A stretch of 64,000 nt of DNA from the NCBI RefSeq assembly GCF_014529535.1, contig NW_023503423.1, positions 7,240,473 through 7,304,472 of the forward strand, read 5' to 3'. This document shows positions 12,019 to 22,216 of the stretch, piece by piece. This stretch comes from Bradysia coprophila. Its lineage: Eukaryota > Arthropoda > Insecta > Diptera > Sciaridae. A model generated the notes under the pieces. It saw only the letters and a list, made by a program, of their open reading frames with translations. It was not told the DNA's origin and made no database searches. How positions within the stretch are numbered: the first letter of the stretch is position 1; each line of letters opens with the position of its first letter. A program made the position numbers and the translations under genes.

Positions 12019-12785
12019 CTCGACCAGTGAGGAACCCCTCGATTGTTATCTAATAGCAAACCTATTGCATAAACAGTTGCTTATTAAAAGCTTGATTATG
12101 CAAAGCAAACACTTTCACCACACATCTGAATCAAAAAGTTTCGCTGCCGATAATATAAACTAAGAAACTAAACTAACACACAGCTGACAATTTTTAGATA
12201 TTGTCCCATCACTTGACCTTTCAGAAACTGCTATTCATCTGTTGTCGACATCAACGACAAAAAATTAACGATGGCCTTCTGTTAGCGTGCTCTTATGTAG
12301 CATAACATATATTTAAACAAAAGAAGTACAAGATTTGGTATCTAACACTAGGTGGTACTTTAAACGAAGAAGTAACAGATTTATGGCAATACGTCTGCCG
12401 TTTCTAAAAGGTTAATGCCAGCCCAACCTTCTATAATTTTAGGAAGTAGAGAGCGTAGGACTTCCAATGGAACCCTCGATGGCCATTCTTGATGCGTGAA
12501 ACCGCTCTACCACGAAAACGACAATTCCGAGAGTGATGAGATATGCAGCGTTGAACTCGTAATGAAGCACGGATCAAATGAGTACCATACTCTTCGAAAA
12601 TCGGGATCAGATGGCTAGCCGATTATTCGAAGAATTCGCGATCTCACTCCTAACGCAACTTGACACACAACTTTTGGATTAGACTAGACATTGTTATATT
12701 TACAAATAATTTTTTTTCAGATATAAAAAGTAATTCAACTAATCGACGCGACACTTAAAGGCTAAAAGACTCCCACTTTTAAGGT
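12019..12785. other. Gene-free spacer downstream of SLC22 copy A
   Basis: No gene is supported. AT-rich, with no strong repeat found by eye. The 3' end of the first SLC22 gene borders it. Confidence 0.4.
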
Positions 12786-14700
12786 CTAGATGTTGATTGC
12801 TTCCTCTATTGTGTCTGGCATAGGTTTGTTTAGGGTCTCTGGTAGTAACACAACCAACAAAGCCGAAGATAGCGACGTTCCACCAAACAATATAAGCGGA
12901 AGAGAAGGTAGAAAATTTTTCTAAAAACAAACAAAGAAAAATTAACAAAATTGCTAAAAAAAACTCAATTGAAAATAACACCAACCGAAAGGGGCAACAG
13001 CGGAGCCACAATGTTCCCACAACCGGCAGAAATCATACATATGTTAAACATACTCTGCCGAAGATTAGTAGGAAAGAGTTCGATTGCATAAAGACTTAGA
13101 ATGGTGTATGATAGGGCGATCGCAAATTTCCCAACCAGAAATAGTATGATTTCCATCACCGAACCGGAAAGCAGCTCAGATCCTATACAAGCCACTGAGC
13201 AAACAATCATTGACACCACTAATGACCATTTACGACCATATCTTTGTATCACATAATAAGTTGCTATATTTCCAGGAATTTCTATTGCTCCAGCGTACAA
13301 GAGATTGATGTGCTTGTTACCCGGCAAACTAGACGAATAAACACTTAGTCCAAAGTATATCAAAGAGTTCGTAAAAAAGCAATAGCTGCAATTTATCAGT
13401 CTGTTACGAAGAACTGGTGATCTCAATGCTGCTACCACTGAATGTTGGCCGCCATCCTTTTCTGTTACCTCGCGTGTACCGAGCAGTAAGTCACTTTTAT
13501 TTTTGCTCTTCAGATCAGTCAAAGTGTCGACTGGTATTTTAGTTCCATTCCACCTTGCCACCTTTTCTAATATCTTCGCTCCTTCAGTGTATTTTCCGAT
13601 GCTAAACAGCCACCGGACACTTTCCGGTACTAACCAAATCAATGTTAACGTAAACGCAAGTATTCCGTACAGTAGTCTTAATAACACTCGGAAATCAGCG
13701 ATGAACATAGTCACTACGGCCAAAAACATCTGACCGACTGAAGCTACATTCGAAATTATAGCAGCGCCCAAACCACGACTACTCGGTCCAACGACTTCTG
13801 AACCAAAAACAAATGTTAAACCGAAGGCACCACTGCCGAACAAAGCACCAATAAAATGCAAAATCATGAAGGTTGAATAGTTGTTCGAGAATGTTTTGGC
13901 AATTCCAACAACTGATACCAGAAAAATAGATCCGATAAGTGTAGGTCGTCGTCCGTATCTAAAGCGAATGTGTCATACATCAGATGAAACATTTTTTATG
14001 ATAATACGAATTATACTTGTCTGCAATCAGTCCCATAAATGGTAAAGCTATACACTCTGCCGTGTTAGCCAGTGAGCCCACAAGTGATAATTTCCACTCG
14101 TTGCTTTCGCAGGTTAAGTTAAACTGAAAGAGTCTTTACTTAGTTTTCGCTTGGAAAGCCTGCCCATTTACATTTACATATTTAATCGTCATTCTCAGAG
14201 CAGACGCAGAGAGTATTTTGAATTTCTTACCTCATTTAAAAGAAAACGTTCATGAGATTGGTACACAAAGTCTTGGCAAGTAACCACATCAGATCGATTA
14301 AAAGTCCAAGGACACTCCGAGTCCACAGTATGATCAACCGAAATCGGTATAAATCGTTCACATTTCGATAGTGTCCCATCTACAGAAGGAACTGCCCTGG
14401 CTGTCCATTCTAATGGATCATTACCATGATCAACGTCGCACTCTGGAACAAAGCATCTGAGTACAGTTTGAAGTATTTACAGCCATTTCGTCTTAGCACA
14501 ACAAACCTGTATTCCATGTCGCTGGCTATGAAAATATAGCTGAAGTTGCAACACAAGATGAACATCAACGGAATACAAAGTAGAATGTAAATGAAAAATT
14601 GGAATTTCCCGAATCCTCCAATTTGATCGTAAATCACGTCTGGATCCAAATTTTTGCCATCAATGGACTTGAGACCGGATTCGATTTCCGCTTTGGTCAT
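12786..14700 (-). CDS. SLC22-family organic cation/anion transporter, copy A (5 exons, 544 aa)
   Basis: Twelve-helix major facilitator of organic ions. Exons: 14700-14507, 14456-14231, 14123-14017, 13958-12986, 12920-12786; phases agree throughout. Order of features: short N-terminus; helix 1 (FFIYILLCIPLMFILCC); the large cysteine-containing extracellular loop typical of SLC22; GLIADKYGRRPT between helices 2 and 3; PESVRWLFSIGKYTEGAKIL in the central cytoplasmic loop; ELFPTNLRQSMFN near helix 11; and the C-terminal PETLNKPMPDTIEEA. Length matches the family (about 550). I start at MTKAEIE because copy B aligns from there, although an in-frame upstream Met exists. It is the duplicate of the gene at 22217-24127. 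Orct-like naming is likely, but substrate is unknown. Confidence 0.92.
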
Positions 14701-15734
14701 TTTCAGATAGAAAAAAAAAAACGCAGACAAAATTCAATTGAACTGATATTGTGTTGCTGGTGGCACGACCAAAGTAAATGCTCTGATATGGACGATGATG
14801 AGTATATTGCCGCCGCGTTACTATCGTAAAATGATATAATTTTTCTGTTGATTGTTGCGTGAATATTCTGTTATCTCCAGGAATTGAGCTGAAGGAAAAT
14901 TTAGTGCAAGATCTGAGGTGATGTCGACACCGAATCTTACATTTGATTGATATGTTTTTAACCCTGTCCCCTCTTATTCACGGTAGAATTGGATTTATAG
15001 ATGTACACCATGAAACGCAACATTTAAATTTTTGCCCAAATCTGTGACTAATACTAAAATTCTTAACTAAAGCGCAAGCGCTTCATTCAACTTTTGCTGG
15101 CAGTTATTTCATCTGCTTACACTAATTTAAGCGATTAGCTGAGATTTAATTGGTTGAGCCATCACCCTCTAAGATTGCTGTCTGTGACACTCATCTTACA
15201 TTTCTAACGATTTCTTTCAACTATACTTGCAATTAAAAGCAGTTGTCAGTCAAATAGAACTCGATTGTTGTACTTGTGATAACATTAATCTATTTACTTG
15301 AATTGAATTAAATTGTTTGTCTCTATCCACTCAACAATACTAGTGATAAAATCCCTTAATTTATTGTCAAGCGACTACATATAATTTTTGATTTATTTGT
15401 TATTGATGAAAATATTGCTGCGTCTCTATTTTGCTATTTAAAGCGAACTTAATTTAACTTAAGGTCGATATTACCTCGAGTCTTTTATTTGGGAACTTTA
15501 ATTCTGAAAATTACGAAAAATTTCGATTTTTTGGAATTTTCATAATTTAAATTCTTAAAAACTAGGTCCCACCTTTTGGGCGGGTCAGGTCCCTTGACTG
15601 ACACTTTTCTTGACAAATTTGACAAAAAACAATTCTTGGAAACCATCGAGCGTAAGGTGGAATGATTTTTGTCCACTTCTTGAGCTCCCAATTTTCTTAG
15701 AAATTTTCAATTTACCTCAAATCATAAATAAAAT

Positions 15735-15805
15735 ATGACTCGTGTAGATTACGGCCCTCGCTTCGCTCTGGCCGTAAACTTCCCACTCGTATGAGCTGTC
15801 TATTA
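15735..15805. repeat. Isolated inverted relative of the 132-bp satellite
   Basis: Contains GACTCGTGTAGATTACGGCC and CTCGCTTCGCTCTGGCCG, the reverse complement of the CGGCCCGAGCGAAGCGAGGG ... CACACGAGTC core at 6238-6770. Only part of one unit is present. Confidence 0.65.
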
Positions 15806-16179
15806 TTCTGTTTGATTGCCTTTTTGTTACATCAAAGTAGATGCGAAGTTTGTTTTGTGAATGTTGAACGAGGACTTTTTCACAAAATAAAAAAGTGCGA
15901 TAGATGTTCTTCTCTTACACTTTTGCGTAAAAAAAGGAAGTCCCCCGGTACTTAATATACCTTCACATGGTGATATGGTAATAAATGAACTTTATTAATT
16001 TTTAGTTCATCGTTAAAAATAACTCAGTTTACCAATATTTTCGGTAAATTGGTACCAATTTCGACTCTATAATGGTAAACGGATTTAAAATATTTGTAAA
16101 AGGAGAAATTTATTGGTTCACCGAGAAAAAGAATCCCTCGATTTCCCATTCACAAAACCTTCAATCGTGAATAAAATGT

Positions 16180-16240
16180 CACGACTCGTGTGAATTACGG
16201 CCCTCGCTTCGCTCTGGCCGCAAACGTCACACTCGTAAAA
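16180..16240. repeat. Second isolated inverted relative of the 132-bp satellite
   Basis: Contains ACGACTCGTGTGAATTACGG, CCCTCGCTTCGCTCTGGCCG and GTCACACTCGT, again the reverse complement of the satellite core. About 440 bp separates it from the copy at 15735. Confidence 0.7.
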
Positions 16241-16881
16241 TTTTTACAATATTCTCTTTGATTCATTTAATTCCATGTATTTTAAAAAAATATTCAGAAA
16301 TTAATTGAGATAATTCATCCTATATTGCCTTCAAAAATTGTTAATCAAAGTGTGCTAATTTGATAAAAGGCATTTCGCTGGCGTAAGATGTGGTTGTAAA
16401 GGGAGTAAAAAACTACTTACTTGATAAATGACAAACAACTTGAAAGTCAACTATCAAGTTGTTAGTCAACTATCAAATTTGATAGTCAACTATCAAGATG
16501 TTAGTAGTTCACTAGAAAGAGATGTTTACACGTTAAAAGATGGACATTGAATGAAGAAATTATTCTTCCTACTAGTTTCATGCACATAGAAAACAAACTT
16601 ATATGATTTACTCAAAATCAAATTTCATCAAAGTAATCTTTTTTAATTGAGGCTATGATCAACAGTATAAAATCCCGTTTTTCTCGGATAGCTTCCAGAT
16701 CCTTAGTCCTACATAGCCCATCTTCAAACTTAGCCTCTGGATTTTAATTCCACGTATTTAAAAAAAAGAATCATCCAAATTGGTTAAAAATTACTCAAGT
16801 TATCGTACCCCTCAACGATTTTTTGTTACCAACATTTAACGTTTTTCATAGCATTTCATACATTTTCAATCATATTGAACC

Positions 16882-17043
16882 CAATGAAAGTGTAAAACAG
16901 GTATGGTCTATTGTCCGCCCGGAGGACATAAAAATTTGGTTTTGGTACTTAAACGCACTCATTTTCATATTATTTTGACATAAAATGTGAGTGCGTTTAA
17001 GACGAATTCGCCGATCGACCATACCTGTCCTAGACTTTCATTG
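16882..17043. mobile_element. hAT-type MITE with 8-bp target duplication ATTGAACC
   Basis: The element starts CAATGAAAGTG and ends CTTTCATTG. The ends extend as ACAGGTATGGTC/GACCATACCTGT, and inside GTGCGTTTAAG pairs with CTTAAACGCAC. ATTGAACC lies directly outside both ends (16874-16881 and 17044-17051), a perfect 8-bp duplication as made by hAT transposases. The CAATG terminus also fits hAT. No coding capacity. Confidence 0.85.
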
Positions 17044-17056
17044 ATTGAACCCACAT

Positions 17057-17106
17057 TTTTCGGTATTTTCTGGTGTAAGACCCTGACTTTCAGTCAAGGG
17101 AATAAG
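17057..17106. repeat. Dispersed palindrome-bearing repeat, inverted copy of 5637-5684
   Basis: GGTATTTTCTGGTGTAAGAC followed by CCTGACTTTCAGTCAAGGGAAT is the reverse complement, with few changes, of the segment at 5637-5684. The core CTTGACTGAAAGTCAAG is a palindrome. Probably a transposon end shared by both sites. Confidence 0.6.
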
Positions 17107-17485
17107 CCCTGTATTTAGAGGTAATGTTTACGCCTTGCGAATTTTCTTCAGAAGAAGCTGCTTAACAATATTTTTTTCATTGAACATATGTGACAAGCTT
17201 ATAGGTATAACTAGTAGGGGTGTGCGATGGAGAAAATAGATCACGGAGATTAAACTCAGCAATTCGAAACAAACATGACGTCTCGGTGCATGTCAGCTAA
17301 GAAAAATAATATGTAACAAATACAATAGCATGTGGAATGAATCAAGGCTGAAAACAAGGGAGACCACGCAGATTATGCTACGCGGATGACTCACCACTTT
17401 CCAAACTAAAAATCCACCACACCATTCAAATTTGATTTTGGTGAATTTACTTGTATGAAAAAGGTGTTTTCCCACGTATTTGTGA

Positions 17486-17559
17486 CAGAGAGATGAAAAG
17501 TTGGCGACTGTGACGTCGCGTCGAAGCAACGTCACAGTCGCCAACTTTTCATCTCTCTG
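17486..17559. mobile_element. 74-bp hAT-type MITE, perfect hairpin, 8-bp duplication ATTTGTGA
   Basis: From the terminal C at 17486 and G at 17559 inward, 31 base pairs match perfectly (17486-17516 with 17529-17559) around a 12-base loop. The end reads CAGAGAGATGAAAAG. ATTTGTGA stands directly outside on both sides (17478-17485 and 17560-17567). This is a complete, almost minimal hAT-type non-autonomous element. Perfect arms indicate recent insertion or ongoing correction between arms. Confidence 0.92.
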
Positions 17560-17989
17560 ATTTGTGATCAAGATTCTGTTCCTTTAGCTTTTAAAATAAT
17601 AAATTGCCAATACCAGCCTATTTATCATCTTCATCATATTTGCCTTTAACATAAAGCTTCAAACATTGATGAAATTCCACTTTAGTTCTAGACTAGCTCA
17701 AGCAACAACAAAGGATTGAAAGTCAATTAAATTGCGGTAGGCCTAAAGTTCTTGCTGGACTACCTGTCACCAACTAAGGAATATTCAAAGTGGCTACATT
17801 TAGTCTTATCATGCCAGCTGGGTTTGCTATTAGACAAAAAATGCAGTTAGAATCCCAGTCGGTCTTCGATTAGTTTAGCTATTTATATGAGGAGCATAAA
17901 AAACTATCCTGATCTCAAAGTGTACGTGTAAAATTCGCTAGACAAGACGAAATTAAGAAAATAGTCCGTCATTCAAGGGTTTTCGAGTA

Positions 17990-18178
17990 TTATCAATACC
18001 CTCTCTAGCAAACAAACTTCATTTTCACGCTGTCAAAATGCCACATTATTCCTTTGTTTGTAGGATCACACACCGTTGACCAATTTCTATGATTATACAT
18101 GTAAAATGAGAATGCTACGTTGCATTTTTACCACCTTAATAAATGTAGTTTGGTGCTAGCTATAGAGGGTATTGGTAT
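17990..18178. mobile_element. Palindromic MITE, probably TA-flanked (about 189 bp)
   Basis: The left end TTATCAATACCCTCTCTAGC pairs with the right end GCTATAGAGGGTATTGGTAT, and AAACAAAC pairs loosely with GTTTGGTG. TA is found just outside each end (17988-17989 and 18179-18180), although the terminal two or three bases do not pair well, so the exact limits are uncertain. Confidence 0.5.
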
Positions 18179-18180
18179 TA

Positions 18181-19338
18181 TGATTTAAGACAATTTCACA
18201 TGCAGCCCACACTTCTTGTCTGGTGCTACAACAAGCGAAACTATTCTAAAACGATCGTCTAAGAATAAAATGGGTGTTAAATACATTAACCTATTTTCGA
18301 ACTTTCTCAATAAACGTTCACCGCACGGTGGGGCTGAAGAAGTTTTTTTTAGAAAAGTTAGTAAAATTGTATTTCCTTACTTGAATGTTTATTGAATGTT
18401 TCATGATGGAAATGATCCAATGTACTGAAACTAGAAAGTTTTCAGTAAGTAGTTGGATTTTTCTTGACCTTTCTATACTCAAATTGTGGTGTTGCAGGTA
18501 CGTTGTAAAGCTGAGGAACTCTGCTACCTAAAAATAGTATCGGAATGTCTTACCAGAAGTGGTAAATGTTTCGTAAGGATAATATCGAAGTAAAATCTAT
18601 TTCTTTCGGGGGGCTACAAATGAATACATTTGTATTTGGCCTTAAAATATTCGTGAGGACTAGATTTTTCATATTCAGTTAAAAGAACCATTGTTTACGA
18701 ACTTTTCGAAGAAAAAAAACTTTTTTCAGTTCCACCGTCACACTAATGATATGAAACACCGTCTGACAAAACAAAACATTCTTCTAAATTTTAACTTCTT
18801 AATTATACATCCCTTGGTATGCGGTGCCATAATATTTCTCGGGCACATTTTGGATGCTTAAAATATTGAAAAAAAATGGAAACTTACTGAATTTTTGGTG
18901 AACGTGGTGAGCGTAATAGTAGATTTAGTATGTTTGGTATAAGTGAGCCCGGTTATATATGGAGCAGTGACATATAACTTTTTCTTGGTCAAACATGCAA
19001 TCGCTGTGCATCCTTTAGCTTTTTTGGCGCCAAGGAACCAAATGTTCATTCTGAACCCAAAACGTCACCTAAATGACTCAAAAGACAGTTTTTTAGACCA
19101 ATTTGTTTGGGCGCTACGAGGGCTTGCCCAAAGTGTTCTTATGGAAAATGTGGCACTGTAGAGGCGTCGAGCATAATTACATGTAAGGATAGCCAGACTT
19201 ATAAACTCTTTGAAATAATAACTTATTCATATCTCAAAAAGTCCTTTTATATTGTAGACTGTAGGGTCTCTTCGAACACTTCATTACTTTCTTTCGAGAT
19301 TAAACATTTGAAAGGAATTTCTTCTATTAACCAAAATC
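18181..19338. other. Spacer upstream of the odorant receptor
   Basis: No gene is supported. It should contain the promoter of the odorant receptor that begins at 19339; no confident TATA or initiator could be assigned. Small frames near 18858-19160 on both strands lack domains. Confidence 0.4.
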
Positions 19339-22101
19339 ATGATTGTGATAAAAACGACGCAGAAGACGATGAAAGCAGTTGGTTTGCTCTTCACCGCTTC
19401 AGAAACGTTACCTTACAAGATTTATCGATGCATCAGTTTCATTATTTTGTGCATCATGTTTGAACCAGCGGTAAACAGTGCACTTTCTGATGTGAATAAT
19501 CATACCTTACTCTCCTGCATTATCCACACAGTGCCACTATCTGCTTGCTAACTATACGGATTTAATAAGGGCGACCGAAGTGTGTATCTACATAGCAGCG
19601 GAAGGAGTGATGATAGCCAAAGCAGTTTTTATGTTTTACAACCACAAATTGATAAGGAGCCTGCTCGAAGATCTGCAACTGATGGCCGATGAAAGTAAGC
19701 CAAATTTTGAAGTAATTGGAATTGAGGTTCTCATTGATTCAAAATTGATCGGATGGATACAGAAATTCGAATAGGTCGCTGTAAGTTCCTACTTAAATTG
19801 GATGAAGAAGCAGAGCTAATATGCAAATGTTTTCTCGCAATGCTGGCAGTGGCTATATGCATTTGGAGGTGAATTGAGTGTTAATGTTCGTACGATTCTG
19901 ATCAAAAATACTGATTTTAAAAATTTGCAGTGGAGGTCCTGTAACTGCCATTCTGTACAAAACTTTTACAAATGCATACGTTCCTCACATGTACGGACAT
20001 CCATTTAAGGCGGTGTATGTTATGAATTACTTTGTTGTATTAGTGCGTAAAATGAAAGTCGTCTGTGCTGAAAATTAATGTTAAAACAACAGCTTCCCAG
20101 GATTCGAAAAGAAGTTCTACAGCCTATACAGTTATTCACCTACTTCTGTTTTCCCTAGAGTCGAAAGTGGCGAATTACTTCACTAGGGAGTTGACAGCAT
20201 GTAATAAATATTATACACCTGTGTCCAAATGTTTATTTTGACATTTGGACATAGGTGCGTTTAATTTTTATGTGTCGATACAAAGATAAACCCAAATTCC
20301 CACTCCGAGCTGATGCATAGTGTTATAGTGATAGAGGTAGACTGCCTAGAGGAATTATGACCCGAAATTCATTGAAAAATTATATCACACACACCACTAA
20401 CACGAAAACATCAACTTTGCTTTGCTTTTGACGTTAAGAGTTCCTTTTAACTGTATGTACACGGAGCTGTCACACACACACAGAGCCATTTAAAATCCAT
20501 TACAAAACTCGGGATAAAAATGAAAAGTCACGTTTTAGTGTGATTGTTGACCTCGGCTTCCGCCTAGGAAATGACTATGACAGAGGCGAGGTCCAGTTTT
20601 CGTGTGACGTTTGTGGATCCGAGACGAAGCCGAGGTAAAAAATCACAAAAAAATGTGACTTTTCATTTTTATCCCGAGCTTTGTAATGTCTTTTGCATGC
20701 TGTAATTTCCCAAACCAATTCTCTTGTTTTCCCTAGTAATTTAATAAGCCATTTTCGATCCAGGAGAAACCACTTAAGAGGAATTTAATCCATTAGTAAA
20801 TTTGAAGCTGCAGTAGTATGCACAGTAATAGTTATTTGTGTATCTGTTTTCTGTTTTAGACGATTGTTTTTAGGCAATTTCAAAAAAAAATTCATGTTAG
20901 GGGTCGAGAACCAGAGAAAAATCTCAAAACTCCCTCATTTTTGGCCCCGACACATGAAAATTCAATTTTGGGACTCAACGTTCTCCTAATATTCAGATAT
21001 CCTTTCGATGATCAATCAACTCCCGCTTACGAATTGATTTACGTCTTGAATGTCATCTACAACATTTACCTAGCAACATATTTTGCCGCATGCGATGTAT
21101 TTTTCGTTAGCTGTGGACTATCACTTGTTGGAGCTACACAAGAAGTAGAAGATTTTCTCCTGCAACTTGACAGCGAAATCCAAGATGTGATTGCTAAAAC
21201 TAAAGAGAATAAGTGTACCGCCATTGCGTTCAAAGTTCACTGTTAGAATAAATCCATTTCCTTATTCAAGTGTGACAGCGACACATCATTCTACAAAAGT
21301 TAGATCTTCAAAAGGATTTCCGCAGATTCCATCTCACTTACACATGAAATTGGATGAGGTGATACGGGATCACTACGAAATAATTCGGTAAGGGCGAGAA
21401 CACGATTAGCTGGTCCGGTAGGTGGTTTATACACATAGTCTTACGTATCACTGACTTTGCAGAATCACCGACAATCTGGCCAGAATTGAAGGAGGAATAA
21501 TTTTCAGTCAATTCTTTGGTGTCTTAATCTCATTGTCGGCAATAGCTTTTCAGATTGTTATTGTTAGTATCATGACTGCAGCCTAGAGGCTAAGAGTTTA
21601 AAATTCTATTTTTATGACTATACATGTACTGAAGGTTCAATGTCATTCTTTGACTACAGGCTAAAGGTGAACAATTTGTCTTTTTCATTGGACCTACGGT
21701 TGTGATCCTCTGTCAACTATTTTTGTATTGTTACTATGGACAGCGCATAACCGATCAAGTAAGACCTGAACTTTGTTAATGGAAATGGTCGTAACACGTA
21801 TCTAAACAATGATATTCAGGCATGTCAACTATACCAATCGATTTATCAGCTGAAATGGTACAACCATCCAATTAAATTCCAAAAATATTATCTACTCATA
21901 ATGCTAAGATCACAAAACTCGTCCTACTTCGATGGACTTGGATTCGTACGATGCTCGTTGCAGAGCTTTACCGATGTAATGTAAATTTTTGAATTGTTTT
22001 ATCGGTCATTTACTTACACTAAAATTTTATTCGAATGGGTTAATCAGGTGCTAAAGTTTGTCGGGTCAGTGGTAGCGCTGTTCAGGAATCTTCAGGATTG
22101 A
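19339..22101 (+). CDS. Insect odorant receptor (7-transmembrane OR family), 10 exons, about 389 aa
   Basis: Ligand-selective subunit of an olfactory ion channel, which in insects works with Orco in sensory neuron dendrites. Exons: 19339-19470, 19532-19694, 19763-19868, 19931-19990, 20997-21234, 21326-21387, 21463-21562, 21660-21758, 21820-21975, 22048-22101; all phases agree. Seen in the protein: AVGLLFTASE at the N-terminus, LICKCFLAMLAVAICIW helix, YPFDDQSTPAYELIYVLN (the conserved P-F-D plus Y-E extracellular motif), LEE-like KLDEVIRDHYEIIR, RIEGGIIFSQFFG, and the family signature YCYYGQRITDQ followed by YNHPIKFQKYYLLIMLRSQN. Length is normal and no disabling change is seen. The 1-kb intron 4 contains a MITE; its junction is the least certain, and a missing short exon is possible. 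The stop lies 115 bp from the stop of SLC22 copy B on the other strand. Confidence 0.88.
20217..20254. repeat. Short hairpin inside odorant-receptor intron 4
   Basis: CACCTGTGTCCAAATGT and ACATTTGGACATAGGTG pair over 17 bases with one mismatch around an 8-base loop. No clear target duplication. It may be a tiny MITE remnant. Confidence 0.5.
20503..20683. mobile_element. Palindromic MITE, TA-flanked (181 bp), in odorant-receptor intron 4
   Basis: The left end CAAAACTCGGGATAAAAATG pairs with the right end CATTTTTATCCCGAGCTTTG. Further in, GAAAAGTCAC pairs with GTGACTTTTC and GACCTCGGCTTC with GAAGCCGAGGT. TA flanks both ends (20501-20502, 20684-20685). A related core is at 42692-42790. It lies in the largest intron of the odorant receptor and accounts for part of that intron's length. 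Confidence 0.8.
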
Positions 22102-22216
22102 GCATCATTCACGCGTTATCTGTTTGTTATATTTACAAAAAAAATTGTTTTGAATATAAGAAGTTGTTCAGCTAACCGAAGACTCTTAATGTGGCCTTTA
22201 CTCCAATTTTTTGTAT

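Larger units (their letters stand above)
14701..17480. other. Duplicated 5' flank of SLC22 copy A, then repeat-rich spacer
   Basis: Positions 14880-15340 resemble 24320-24710 upstream of copy B; for example AAAATTTAGTGC followed by AGATCT, and GTCAAATAGA followed by a diverged TTGTGATAA stretch. The duplication therefore carried upstream, probably promoter, DNA. The remainder holds inverted relatives of the 132-bp satellite (15735-15805, 16180-16240), an inverted copy of the 6983 repeat (15561-15606), TATCAA/TTGATA microrepeats at 16440-16500, and a hAT-type MITE. Confidence 0.6.

Noticed and set aside
17293-17571. 92-codon minus-strand open frame
   Set aside because: It passes straight through the 74-bp hAT hairpin, so its middle is transposon sequence.
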